Below are positions 34,815 to 46,680 of a stretch of DNA of 64,000 nucleotides, in pieces. The number at the start of each line of letters is the position of its first letter. The stretch's first letter is position 1. Under the pieces are notes generated by a model that saw only the letters and a program-made list of their open reading frames with translations, had not been told where the DNA came from and did not search any database. A program made the position numbers and the translations under genes. The DNA is from Siphonodentalium dalli (lineage: Eukaryota > Mollusca > Scaphopoda > Gadilida > Siphonodentaliidae). The stretch spans positions 59,003,899 to 59,067,898 of the forward strand of contig CP136067.1 in NCBI GenBank assembly GCA_032622095.1, in the 5' to 3' direction.

Positions 34815-35079
34815 CTAACCCTTTCTATACTAAACACTCATTGATGAGTATTTATCCGCAGGAAATGATCAGATAATAAGTATAACAAATACATGACAGA
34901 ACGTTTGTTGAACGTATTATCTGAACATTTCCCTCAATAAATAGGACTCATTCTGTATTTTTATTATATGTCTTCTGATTATAGTACCTGTGCACCCCTC
35001 CAAATCAATAATAGACTATTCCCATGTACACTGTTTTAACTTGGTGGGATAATTCATTTAATATATTAGAAAGGGTTAA
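34815..35079. mobile_element. Near-complete TTAA-family MITE ('TATTATCTGAACATTTCCC'), 265 bp
   Basis: Left CTAACCCTTTCTATACTAAA, right ATTAGAAAGGGTTAA. Arms converge on ATACATGACAGAACG, with AAATGATCAGATAATAAGT opposite CGTATTATCTGAACATTTCC. Confidence 0.7.
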
Positions 35080-35724
35080 GCAGGCATACATGTAGTCTAA
35101 TAAAAATGGTAGAAAGGGCTCATGATAAATGATCATTTATCAATAAAAAACACTGTAGAATAGTGACAATCGATGTGTGGGCAGTGAGTGAATTCAGCAA
35201 GCAAGCTAACGTCATTTGAAAACATTTATGGCTTGTTTTCATTGCAGCCAGAAATATAAATGTGCCCTTTAAAATTTGTACATAACACAATCTTGGGACA
35301 ATAATGACTGCTAGTGACATTGACCTTCAAAAGTTAATGTGATACCATACAGTGATGAGTCAACAACTTTAAAGGGAACCAGTATGCATATATGTACCTA
35401 ACTATCTGTTTCATATGCCATCTTCTGTTCGAAACAACAAAAGAATTAATTTGAGTCAAGGATGAATTCAAACTCGAGATCTTGAGATACACTCATGTAC
35501 TTAAAAAACTATGTAAAACTATGTAAATCAGTCAGTGCGGCAGTGTTTGGACAACTTCATGTTAATTATCATTTACATTATCACGTAGGATGAAAGAGCA
35601 ATTAGCAAAAATGAGATTTATGGGGTTGTTTTTCTCATATTGCTAATAAATATGTTCAAAATAGTAAGGGGTCCCCTCTTTGACGAAATTGAAAATGCTA
35701 GTTTTCATTCTCTCTATGATTTTA

Positions 35725-35760
35725 TCTGGGACTAATATAACATTATATATTAGTCCCAGA
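35725..35760. repeat. Short perfect hairpin
   Basis: TCTGGGACTAATATA pairs with TATATTAGTCCCAGA across a six-base loop. Confidence 0.85.
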
Positions 35761-35870
35761 TTTTATCAAATGATTCATAGATTATGTAAAGACTTCAGTT
35801 TATTGAAGTTAGAAATGTCACATACATGTAAGATTCCTTAATTTATTACATGATATACCAACATTAGAAG

Positions 35871-36290
35871 TTAAGGAGGTCAAGTGACCAATTTTGAATG
35901 GGCATTTCCATGCAAATCTCCACAGCAAAACTTACAGAGTTGCAAATATTTCTGGGTGTGACTTTAAATTTGTGCGGTATTTTTGAAAACAATACATATT
36001 TATCTGGCGGGTCGGCTTGGAATATATTCCATTAGAAAGTTGATGTATTTATTTTTGAATTTTATATTGATTTTTCAAAACTATGTCAAATGTTGTAATT
36101 CCAAAAAAATTCTTAACAATAAATTTATAGCAAAAATTGGCAATTTATCAAACCCAGCTGCAAGTTAAATATTAAGTCTGCTTAACTGTATGGCTGCTTT
36201 AGTTCCCAGAAAACTTCTTCATATATAATTTTTGCTGTGGAGATTTGCATGGAATCCCCATTCAAAATTGGTCACTAGACCTCCCCCTTA
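35871..36290. mobile_element. Element with about 60-bp terminal inverted repeats, 420 bp
   Basis: The left arm 35871-35930 (contains GTGACCAATTTTGAATGGG and CATGCAAATCTCCACAGC) is matched by the right arm 36230-36290 read in reverse, with a few indels. The 300-bp interior has no domain. Confidence 0.8.
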
Positions 36291-37029
36291 TTAAAGTATT
36301 GAAATGATCTGTAAAATTTAGGTACCCTTGCTTCAGCCCTCAAAATTAGCCTTGGTGCTGCATATATAAGCCAATAGAGAATTTCATGCAATTCTATAAA
36401 GCAATGCCGTAAAAGAAAACTGCCAATTTGAAGTAAGTACTAGCTGCTTGCTTTAATACTGAGTGGGTAATTTTCATAAATATCCCCAAACTCCATGCAG
36501 GGTTTACCTCCCTTGATGACTCAGTAAGACTGCTGCTATCAGCGATATTTTACCCACATTTGGTGGACTTCCGCGATATTAAGATATACTATGCGAACAT
36601 TGTGTAAATTTTGAACCTTATGTCTGAAAAGTCCCACTATAACTGAAGAACTATATTTCGAAATGGTGTGATTCGGTTCTCCGATTATTTTATCAACACA
36701 AAAGTCTAAACGCATGTGTACGACCTTGTCACAACTCGTACTGCACGTCAAACACAAGAGTTCTAATTTGCTGCAATTTTGACAAGTAGCTTGCGAAAAT
36801 CGTCAACAAAACTAGCTACCACTCTTGATTTTCCATTCTGTCATTATGTTTTAGTGCGGGAATTGTTCTCAAAGCCCATAGAAAATTTGACTTTGGAGCG
36901 ATCGGGTTTCGCCATTTTTGTTGGAAAACCCCATGCTATATAGAAACACAGACTAGTACCCAGCCGGTGACAGAGTCAGAAAGGAAGTATGACTGGTGCG
37001 CTATCGTAGCGATTGAAATATCCCAAGCT
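36291..37029. other. Anonymous sequence
   Basis: No gene or recognised repeat. Confidence 0.35.
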
Positions 37030-37228
37030 TCATTTTCCATAGGTCGTTTGTTGAACTTATTATCTGTTCATTTCCCTCCAATAAATAGGACTTAGACCTT
37101 TCATACTTGTATTATCTGTTGTCTTTCTATATTTTCTAGAAAACCCCTCTAGATGAATAATACACCATTCCAATGTATACTTTTACATTAAGGGAGATGG
37201 GAAATCCATTTAGTATAGAGAGGGTTAA
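37030..37228. mobile_element. Right half of a TTAA-family MITE
   Basis: TTGTTGAACTTATTATCTG ... ACCATTCCAATGTATACTTT ... TTTAGTATAGAGAGGGTTAA, in family order. Confidence 0.6.
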
Positions 37229-37244
37229 ATTGCTGTTGTCAGGT

Positions 37245-37655
37245 CTCAAAATATGGTGCTGGACATTTGCAAAGGTCCCCAGAGGGTGAATTTTAATAGT
37301 GACGATATCCCGTACAGCAGGCTAGCATAACTAAATTCACCCTCTGGGACCTCATTCTGCTTAGGCCTCAGCTTTATTATCAAATTAACAAGTTTTTTAG
37401 GATATGCATGTATATAATCTTTAGAAAGTTTCTTGTTCTTTTTCTGTTTACTTTCTCTATATCCCAAAATGGGCAGATGTCACAATGCATAATGGAGGTG
37501 CCCAATGGGTGCACATCACCATCTGGGAACTTAAATTGGTGTCTAGGTCTCCCATAGCAGATGAGGCCATGCAGAATGAGGTCCCCAGAGGATGAATTTG
37601 GTGATTCTTCACCCTCTGGTGGCCTCATTCTTCAAATGTCCAGCACCATATTATG
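37245..37655. repeat. 'GGTCCCCAGAGGGTGAATTT' hairpin repeat, bracketed by GGTGCTGGACATTTGC
   Basis: Left ATATGGTGCTGGACATTTGC; right, inverted, GCAAATGTCCAGCACCATA-type ending near 37650. Inside are GGTCCCCAGAGGGTGAATTT, TTCACCCTCTGGGACCTCAT and a further diverged pair. Confidence 0.65.
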
Positions 37656-38117
37656 AGGCCTAGTTGATGTTGTATAACCTGTCCAAAGTTTTGGGTTGCA
37701 GAATCTTTTAAGTTACAATCTTCAATTCAGTATACATACATGCCAAAATTACAGTCAACAAAATGCAAAATTCCTTCAAATCAAACACCAGCAGAACCCA
37801 TCCCATTAGGATTAAAGAGCGAAAAAACGCCTGATACATGGAATAGATCTACAAGAGAATGAACCACCTAGCTTACCTTTTATTTGTAGAGGTAGCCGAC
37901 GATGTGGCACAAACGAATACCTTTGTCGCTGTGACAATCCTCCTACTGATTCAATTAATTCTAAACAAATGAGAGCAAAGACCTTGTGCAGCGACTTCAT
38001 TAAGGAGAATGATGACGAACACACATGGGCGCATGCTTTGACCCTGTGTACACATCCTGATTAAACTGATGGTATTGGTACTATAGCGTATCAGATTAAC
38101 CCCTCTTCACATAACCC

Positions 38118-38200
38118 CTTTTAACCCTTTCCTGGTGCAGCATTAAAGATCCTGTGCCAGTGCTTTATATCTTATATATGCGAGTCTCCCATAGACTTGT
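38118..38200. mobile_element. Left fragment of the 'CCCTTTCATGA' TTAA MITE
   Basis: TTTTAACCCTTTCCTGGTGC, then AGATCCTGTGCCAGTGC and ATATGCGAGTCTCCCATAG. It breaks off at 'gacttgtcac', the start of the next repeat. Confidence 0.6.
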
Positions 38201-38366
38201 CACCATGCTCACAGCTCATCATGGATTTATTTTAAGAAATTTATAATATAGTACAACTTATTAAAAAGGGGGTAACTTTTTAAGATACAACAAATGACTT
38301 GTCACCACACTCACCATGGCTTTATTTTAAGAAATTTATAATATAGTACAACTTATTAACAAGAGC
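38200..38366. repeat. Direct repeat, copies 1 and 2 (third copy at 39393-39475)
   Basis: GACTTGTCACCA(C/T)(A/G)CTCAC...ATGGATTTATTTTAAG / CATGGCTTTATTTTAAG, AAATTTATAATATAGTACAAC occurs at 38201, 38297 and 39421. The 1-kb repeat at 38370-39392 separates copies 2 and 3, as if inserted into a tandem array. Confidence 0.7.
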
Positions 38367-38369
38367 TAC

Positions 38370-39392
38370 GCTGGGCATGCAAAATACGCCCTCTCTTGGG
38401 TCAGCGGAAACTGGTAAAAAAGGGGCATAACTCTGGCAAAAGTTGGCGGACGGAACTCAAATTTGAACTTGACCTGTGTTTTGGTGTGAGAAAGTAATAT
38501 ACCAAATTATCATCCGGACAACAAATTTCAGGGATTTTCTAAGTCAAATTAAGTCAAATAAGGGGCATAACTCCGGTGAAAATTGGCGCTGTCTTTTCTC
38601 TTAATAAACGCACATACCAAATTTGATTGAAATCGGTTCACTCTAACTAAAGTTACCATCCGGACAACAAATTTCAGGGATTTTCTAAGTCAAATTATGT
38701 CAAAAAAGGGGCCATAACTCTCGCCAAAATTATCGGATTAAAACGAAATTCGTACTTGAGCTGTATTTCGATATATGTAATCCACAAAAAAAAACGGATT
38801 TTGCATATAAACATTCCAAAATCGAGTTATCATCCGGAAACCAAAAAACATAAGAAAAACTGAATTTTCTGAGTCGAAAAAGGGGCATAACTCTGCCAAA
38901 AATGGTCGGACAGAACCCAAGTTCGAACTTGACCTGTGTTTTGGTGGGAGAAAGTAATATACCAAATTTGGATTCATTCCGATAAACTATACTAAAGTTA
39001 TCATCCGGACAACAAATTTCAAGGATTTTCTAAGTAAAAAAACGTCAAATAAGGGGCATAACTCCGGTGAAAATTGGCGGGCGGAACCCAAATTCGAACT
39101 TGAACTTAATTTTCGGCTAATAAACCCACATACCAAATTTTATTAAATTTGGTTCACTCTAACTAAAGTTATCATCCGGAAACCAGGTTAACGGACGCCC
39201 GGACGGACGCCCGGACGGCTCGACCAATACTATAATACGGCGTTTTTTTCAAACGGGCCTATAATAATTAAATTTGGTTCACTCTAACTAAAGTTATCAT
39301 CCGGAAACCAGGTTAACGGATGCCCGGACGACGCCCGGACGGACAGACCAATACTATAATACGGCCGTTTTTTAAAACGGGCGTATAAAAAG
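38370..39392. repeat. 'ataactctggcaaaa' interspersed repeat with inverted ATACGCCC / GGGCGTAT ends
   Basis: AAATACGCCC at the left and GGGCGTATAAA at the right. In between are about five units with GGGGCATAACTC, CATACCAAATTT and TTATCATCCGGA, and GGACGGACGCCCGGACGG near the 3' side. The last 130 bp are duplicated (39160-39240 and 39265-39375). Confidence 0.8.
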
Positions 39393-39745
39393 GGGGTTAA
39401 CTTCTTAAGATACAACATATGACTTGTCACCACACTCACCATGGCTTTATTTTAAGAAATTTATAATATATTATGTCCTTTAACTATACTGAAGTGATTA
39501 AGATTCTTGTATTCAATGAACATTGATGGTTAGCTATTGAAGTTTCAAATCATTAGAGGACATTTCATGATATACGGTATCATATATTTCATGAATATCT
39601 CAAGTTTCATTTTCTTCTGATAAGGATCGACTTCACTTTTTTGCATGTCTTGCCACCAATATACTCATATCTTCAACATTTGAAATTGCGAGCTTTTTGT
39701 GGTGATTAAAGTTAATTTCTTGGCTTTCAGCCATCACATCCATAC

Positions 39746-39871
39746 AAATGTATTACATATTTAGAGGCTAAAATATATAGAAAATAGTTGACTGTAAATG
39801 CTAAGAATGTTCTTAGCATTTTACAGTCCACTATTGTCTATATTTGAGCCTCTAGATATGTAATATACATT
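39746..39871. repeat. Long palindrome, about 125 bp
   Basis: Centred on CTAAGAATGTTCTTAG at 39808. The arms include TATTACATATTTAGAGGCT and GCCTCTAGATATGTAATA, matching throughout with few mismatches. Confidence 0.8.
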
Positions 39872-40469
39872 TATTTATACTGTATGGTGATAAAGGCCAT
39901 GACAGCCGAAGGCTTCATAATCTTCTCTACAAGACATCCCTATACTACATGAACATATATATTCTTATTAATTTCTTGGATATCAGTTCTGGTCAAATAG
40001 ATTTCTAGCTTGATCCATTGACAAATTAATTGACACAAAGTGACATGAAAGACAGAGATGATCATATGAATGGTTCAGATATAGTGAAGAATATACAGGT
40101 AACAACAACCTTTAATACTCATATTTAAATTTGCAGTGTACTGTTTTGCTCATATTAAATTTGCATACTTTGAGTCATAATGGTGCACAAATTCGAAACA
40201 GATAGAACTATATCAGTAAAGGTCTTGTATCCGATGCCACTTTCGGTTCTTAGACCTTCCCAATAGCAGATTGTAAAACCACCACCATGTGCAGTGAGTA
40301 GAATATATTTTTTCATATGAGTATTTATCAAATATTGTTTTGTTACAATAATCTATATATGATAAATGCATTTAGACATCATTGACAAGACATTTGCAAT
40401 CATAATTTAATATCAAACATTTTTTATCAACACATGACCTCTGTTGAGATTGACTTTCCGTATACCAAT
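39872..40469. other. Anonymous AT-rich sequence
   Basis: No gene or recognised repeat. Confidence 0.35.
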
Positions 40470-40985
40470 AATTATCTGCTCAATGCAGGTTTTAATAATG
40501 TATAAATATATAGTGAACATACATTTGAAATTTCATTGATATCTGTCAACCGATGGTGGAGATACGGACAAAAAACCAACACTTCCAAATAAACAAAGAT
40601 GAATAACTCTAAAACAGAAAACCAGAAAAAATGATTGATTTCCCTCATAGTAATGAACATCCATACCAACTTTCATTAAGATTCATCAACTGGTGGTGGA
40701 AATACTAGTATCTGCTCAGACAGACAAAAAAAACAACATTTCCTGATAAACAAAGATGAATAAATCTAGAACGGAAAATCCGGAAAAAAAAGATTGAACA
40801 CTCCAAAGGAGTGTTGAATGCCATCATAGTAATGAACATCCCTACCAAATTTTATTCAGATCTGACAACTGGTGGTTGAGATATCTGCTCAGACGGCTAG
40901 ACAAAACAACGGACGAATAAATGTCTGGACGCCCCGATGGACGAGATACCGGGTACATGTAAATCCATTCTCTTTGAGAGGGTAT
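40470..40985. repeat. Interspersed repeat, about 2.5 tandem units
   Basis: Units of about 185 bp share AAACAAAGATGAATAA.TCTA, ATAGTAATGAACATCC.TACCAA, 'caactggtggt' and 'tctgctcagac'. The tail GGACGCCCCGATGGACGAGA and 'gagagggtataaa' resembles the ends of the other GGACGG-type repeats. Confidence 0.65.
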
Positions 40986-41744
40986 AAATATAGATTACTA
41001 TATAAACATACATACAACATATGTGCATTAATTCTTGAGACAAGAAAATAAACCTCTCGATTTCTCATACCGTCCCAAATCCCCCTCCCCACACCCACTC
41101 ATATTTATGTGGCAACAACAACTTTCCTGCCCATATTTGTCACAAGCTTAATAATGAGTTTTCTCTATGGCGTGACCCACTCCCATCCTTGCCTTTGGTG
41201 CTTTATTAGACAAGCTGTGTTCTAGTTGTAACATTACATTATGCCCCAGTAGTTATGAGTCTGGGTGAGTTAATAATTTCACCTTCCCTTTGATCACAAT
41301 ATGATGGCAGATAGGATACAATGATAGTTAATATCGGGGTTATGCATATGGGAGCGATTTTATGGGATGATGGCATCAAGTCATCACACATCACTCTGGA
41401 TCACTGCATATGACAAGATGACCTGCCGATATATGAGTGTAGTTTTTGGTACAGTTGGATGTTTTAGCGATAAGCTTGGTCAACTGGTTCTTCTAAATTG
41501 CTATGCTATTAGTGGGTTCTGCTGATTTAGCTAGCTATGATGTTAGTGGAGCAAACAATGATGTTAAAGATAGTGAATCAAATTTATGCAAAACATGCAT
41601 CTCCCCCTTAAGCAGACGACAGGCAGATGAAAAGATAGTTATTAATACATGTGCATAATTCATATTCTTTGGTGGGAAATGTTCCGTTATAATTAAGTTC
41701 AGTAGATAAAGGGTTAAATTTCTGAGGTTTTTAAGGATGTCTTA
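40986..41744. other. Anonymous sequence
   Basis: No gene. A short MITE-like piece near 41625-41717 (ATGAAAAGATAGTTATTAA, GGTGGGAAATGTTCCG, AAAGGGTTAAAT). Confidence 0.35.
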
Positions 41745-41950
41745 ATCTGGTCTGTGATGACTGGAAAAAACCTGATGCATGTGGATATCCTTAATCTGCC
41801 ATTGTTGTTCATGATTATACCAAACATCAGTCACATCCGTTCAAAGATGACGGAGATACAGAAATGGATGTATTTTACACTCTAAGGGCCATAACTTCAG
41901 AAGAAATGAATGCACAAAATCTGTTAAATGTGGAATTTTTTGCATATTGA
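41745..41950. repeat. Interspersed repeat related to 25800-26110 and 33900-34400
   Basis: GTGATGACTGGAAAAAACCTG, 'catgtggatatcctt' and 'gacggagatacagaaatgg' in the same order. Confidence 0.5.
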
Positions 41951-41959
41951 GAAATTAAA

Positions 41960-42425
41960 CTAACCAAGAGGTGTGCACTCGAGTGCTAGCATACCTCCAC
42001 CGTGGCAAATTCAACCCGCATTATCTGTAAACCCAACAAAAAAGATTTTTAACTTTAAAGAAAAATTCGGACTAATAATATCGATATGGTGTCACAAGAA
42101 GCTTGTACAAAATTTTTTATTGAAATCGGTTCATATTTGTTAAAGTTATTAAGTCGGACAGAATTTTCTAAGTCAATATAAGTCGAAAATGAGGCGTAAC
42201 TTAAAAAAAAAAAGTCGGACCAAACCGCAATTAGCATCATGCGGAGAGGCAGTCCCAAGGAGATTGCATACAAAAAATTATTGAAATCGGTTCATAGTTG
42301 TTCGAGTTATGAGGTCGGATGGATGGACGGACACATGGATGGAGAAAGCGTGATGGACGGACGGACGGACAGATGCAGTCAATCCAGTATACCCCCCATT
42401 TTCTTCAAAAGTGGGGGTATAAAAA
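41960..42425. repeat. 'ataactc' type repeat ending GATGGACGGACGGACGGACA
   Basis: Two units with AAATCGGTTCATA.TTGTT and TAAGTCGGA/GAGGTCGGATGG. The inverted flanks are TACCTCCACC-type and GTGGGGGTATAAA. Confidence 0.65.
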
Positions 42426-42479
42426 GAAACAGATTCTTTATATAGAAACTAAAATATTTTGTTAATTTGTTAATAAAGA

Positions 42480-42615
42480 TCAGGCCTATAAGCAGAATGA
42501 GGTCCCCAGCGTGTAAATTTTAGTGATGCTAGCCAGTTCTGCAGTGTTGTGTCACTAAATTCACCCTCTGGGCGCTCTGGGGTCCTCATTCTGCAAATGT
42601 CCAGCACCATATTTT
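42480..42615. repeat. Hairpin repeat, 'CAGAATGAGGTCCCCAG' family
   Basis: AAGCAGAATGAGGTCCCCAG ... TAGTGATGC faces AAATTCACCCTCTGGGCG and GGGGTCCTCATTCTGC, followed by AAATGTCCAGCACCATATTT. Confidence 0.7.
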
Positions 42616-43404
42616 GAGGACTGTTGTTGTTGGCTTGCAACTGGTACCTAGGAAGAGAAACTCTTCAAGTTTGACATAATTATACCCTAAACGTGTGTAC
42701 AAGCTACTACTATATCCATCCATCAGATCTCACAGTGTGTGTGTCACACTGTGTAAACTGTTGGGCGTTGCGAATGTTTGTTCGATGAGATGATTGTAGA
42801 CTTTTTTCTAATTGCTGAGTTGACATATTAACAACAATATTGTTCTGTAAAAAAGCTTAATTCCTACCAGTGATGAATGTATAATGTGAGTATTGCTGCA
42901 AAAATTATGATGAGTTTATGCACAGAAACAAGCAGAACCAACTACAGTATCACAACTCACCAAATGAACTGACACTCCCAGAAAATGTGAGACATCCAAC
43001 AAATGCTTTGAATAAAGCAGTATCTATCCAGTATCGAAGAGGAGACACACCCTGTTATTTAATTTGATCAATTTGTTCTATAAGGAGCTGCAGGCAACAC
43101 CCAGCTATCTGCCTATTGATTTCTGAATAAAATTCCACACTGATATTCGTTACCATAGAAAATATCTGCATCTTCTCGGGTAGGCAAGATGCAGTCAATG
43201 GGGAAACAATTGGGTAGGGGGTGGTTCTACCCCCTCTTCTTTAAAACAAACAAGTTAGAAACTTGATGCATAAAGATATTAATAGATATTATAAGATATT
43301 TCTCAGGGGATGGGGTCTGTAAAAAAAAACAAACAATCTGTGCACGTGTAGGGCTGAACAAAATGCCAACACCTGGAGCCCAGCTGAATTTGTTGAAACA
43401 ATTA
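42616..43404. other. Anonymous sequence
   Basis: No gene seen. The minus frame at 43227-43451 lacks any domain. Confidence 0.35.
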
Positions 43405-43625
43405 CCTTTCATGATTATCTGCCAGCGCAGGTCTCCCATAGGGAGCCTCACATATACCGGTATAAGAGAAAGCGCTGGCTTACAAGATCAAGGTAAATAT
43501 TGTTAGACGAATGCGTTCTCTTATATATGCGAGGTACCCTATAGGTGACTTTCACATATAAGAGAATATATTGGCACATGGTTTTCTAACAAAAATCAGG
43601 AAGCTCCAGTCATGAAAGGTTAGTA
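43405..43625. mobile_element. 'CCCTTTCATGA' family MITE
   Basis: ATTACCTTTCATGATTATCT at the left and CCAGTCATGAAAGGTTAGTA at the right. Two internal hairpins are built from GTCTCCCATAGGGAGCCTC and TTCTCTTATATATGCGAGG. The terminal TTAA is mutated on both sides. Confidence 0.65.
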
Positions 43626-45090
43626 GAAATTAGTATCCGATTTTAGGCTGAATTTCAGACATGGAAGACGAACTTAAATTATTTTTACTATAATTATGAT
43701 TGCACTAGTATATTTCTAAATGTATGAAAAATATGCTGTGACAGAACAATTCAAACTCTAATAAATATTTGGGATGAAAATGATTCTCACAGCTGGTTGG
43801 AAATTGGACTGATGCTAAAGGTTGCCTCAAGGGGTGGGTGTGAAGTTAGAAATTTGAAGGTGGACATCCCAATAAAATAACCTCTTGCAACAATGCTGAA
43901 TATACTATATACTAGAAGTTATATTACTTCATACATTGTATATAATACCTCTAGCAGCTTAAAGGACACAGATTGGAAGTTGATTCTTACATTTACAGAC
44001 ACTGAAAGTCAAATTAAATGCATATGGCTCAAATCTTATTGAGACTTTCCATTAGCCAAACAAATGTACATTTAAACAGAACATGTGACTGCCTACAAAG
44101 GGATCTAAAAGAAAATCTTCATGGAATTCCATTAACTCATATTGATGTTTACGTCACCTGTAATATAAGTATCACAAACCTTGTGTATAAACAATTACTG
44201 TCGGCAGATTTCTCGTTTTCACAGTCGGCTTCAGGACAAAGGTAGTATTGATCCAATCGGAGAAAAACATAGACATAGTGATGTTTATGTGGGAATTATT
44301 TAAGGACTGTTTTTGTGATACAGCTGTCAATATATTGTTACAGCAGTTTGTAAAATTCCGATTGGACAGGCTTGGCTGAAGGCCCCCCTCCAAGTCCACA
44401 GCATCATGTTCACTTATGGCACAGTGATATCTTATCACAATCATTTAAATACAGGTCAGTTAGATGAAGGTGGGAACTGGTACTTGACAAACTGTCTGAA
44501 GATAACCATTGTGATTCTGATAGGAACAGTCCTAGATGCCCGTGATTGTCATTTCATACTGTCGGAAGTTATCCATTACTCTACTCACTTCTCTACTGGG
44601 GAAGTACATGTAGTTCTGAAAAGTTCCATTTGCATCCCCCCTTCGATGTTTTGTTGGTCAATCATTACTACAAATGAGAAATATTACATCTTTAATAGGA
44701 AGTACAGTCTCATATACAGGCCATCTATTAGTATATTGATCTTATTAAATGGTAGCTATTCCAACATCTAGTACTGTACTCTTGGAATCCAAATAAGCAT
44801 ACCCTTATGTTTATTAATTTTTTGGGTCCATACATTTTATATTTAAAAATTGGGCAGGCAAGACTGCAGGCCTTATCAAAATTACTGGAGCAATCACTCA
44901 AGTCAAGAAAATATACTAGTGGTGCAAACACATTGTTGAAAGTCTGTTTGCTAACTCCTATGACAAAAAAAACCAGGTCAGAATTTGAGAAATATATAAG
45001 ATTGATGGTATAGCATTTCAGAGTTCAGACTGACTTGCTTCTATGTTGGAAATTGCCACCCTGTACTGTTATTCTGCCAAAACACTTATC
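43626..45090. other. Unassigned sequence with short open frames
   Basis: The longest frames (44406-44771 plus, 121 residues; 44807-45013 plus) lack recognised motifs, splice context or repeat homology. I read them as chance. Confidence 0.3.
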
Positions 45091-45195
45091 GGGTTCAGCA
45101 GAATTATCCACCCTGTACTCTTATTGGGTTCAGCAGAATTATCCACCCTGTACTCTTATTGGGTTCAGCAGAATTATCCACCCTGTACTCTTATT
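45091..45195. repeat. 35-bp tandem repeat, exactly three copies
   Basis: Unit GGGTTCAGCAGAATTATCCA + CCCTGTACTCTTATT at 45091, 45126 and 45161, identical. Overlapping ORFs are repeat artefacts. Confidence 0.95.
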
Positions 45196-45726
45196 CCACA
45201 CTGTATGCTTATTTGGAGCCCTTGAGTACTGTTTGCATGCATATCTTCAAACTTTCATGGTTTAGAACCTCAAACTTCCAACTTTTGAATTCTCCCGATA
45301 TAAAAACATATTGGTCTTTTTGGGTGAGTCTATTCCACTGGTAAATTAATATTCTTAAATAGAAGCAATCAGAAGAATCTATCCCATAATTAGTTTGAAT
45401 AATTGGATAGCTGCAGGAAATTTCTGCCGGTTAAAACAATGATTTATTGTAACTCTATTTTCCAACTTCCTTATTTGAGTTAGGACTTAGGAGTACAACT
45501 CGTTAGGTAAGTTTCTCATCTGAGGACGTGTAAACAGAATGATTTTAAAAGGTGATTAATCTTACCCCATCTACCTGACTGAGTCAATATACAAACAAGC
45601 AAGTTGCATGCAAGCACACTCAATCAAGAAATAAATGTTCTGCTGAGTACACGACAGAAACTGGGAAAATAAAGCAACCAATTTGTAAATTTATGATTTA
45701 TCACTCCAAATATTGCTAATTGAATA

Positions 45727-45894
45727 CAGCAATACCCTAAATAATCGACTCCTTATTAACCACAGCAGAATTATGGGTAACTTTTCAGGATAGAGTCGGA
45801 AATATGGCTTGTTACCATTCATCGGAAAGCTCTCACTGAAAAGTTACCCATAATTCTGCTGTGGTTAAGGAGTCGAATATTTAGGGCATTACTG
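45727..45894. mobile_element. Palindromic TA-flanked MITE, copy 4 (168 bp)
   Basis: TA/CAGCAATACCCTAAATAATC at the left, TTTAGGGCATTACTG/TA at the right. The left arm is complete to GAAAGCTCTCACTGA; part of the right arm next to the loop is deleted. Confidence 0.82.
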
Positions 45895-46359
45895 TAGTAA
45901 GTTCAAATATTTAAGACTGAATATGATTTTCAGAACATTTGTCAATGCTTCGACAGTAATATTTATATAACATTGGTTTTGACATGCAAAATCTCATTAT
46001 TGGAGAGTTATTAATAATGAAAATAAGAATAAAGCCAATCTATATTTTCATGTACTTGATAGTTGTTTTACAGACAAACTAGCCAAAAATAGCATAATAA
46101 ATTTCCAGACACATTGCTAATTTCACAGTTTACAAATTTGGAGATTACAACAACTAATTAAACACTAAAACGCATCCAGTATTTACCAATTATACCAAGC
46201 AAGGAGAATAGAATGAATTATTTCCAACAGTTAACACCTGGTTTTGTTATGAAATTCGCCAAAATGTAACTGAAAGGAGATATCATTCTGTGAATCATTA
46301 AACTATTTATGTGCTGTGACGTCATACTGCAGGGATTGCATGCAGAAACAAGCTATTTA
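45895..46359. other. Anonymous AT-rich sequence
   Basis: No gene or recognised repeat. Confidence 0.35.
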
Positions 46360-46680
46360 TGTAATACTAGCTGGTGTGCCCGACTTCATCTGGGCTATTT
46401 AGGGATTTCTTTGTGATCGCCTCTATCTGGGAAGAATATACTAGCGTCTGGACAAACTATTGTTCGATCGGTCCAGAAACATGCCTATATGAGCATATAT
46501 GAGCGAGGTCAATGACACGGTCGGTCGTGAAATTGGATTCGCCCATATTGTTCCCGGGATCATTGTAGGCCTACATACCAAATTTGAGTCAGATCAGCGG
46601 TTTTCGAGTCGATAATTAACACACATACATACACAGACAGACAGAAGTTCCAAAATATATAGGAGATGAATGATAGTGAA
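46360..46680 (+). repeat. Possible RTE-type or related retroposon 3' end
   Basis: AGCTGGTGTGCCCGACTTCATCTGG at the left, 'cataccaaatttgagtcagatcagcggttt', then ACAGACAGACAGAAGTTCC and ATATATAGGAGATGA. This order resembles 3' ends of RTE-clade LINEs and their SINEs. No coding part is present. Confidence 0.35.

Noticed and set aside
44406-44771. 121-residue plus-strand ORF
   Set aside because: No domain, no splice context, AT-driven composition; likely chance.
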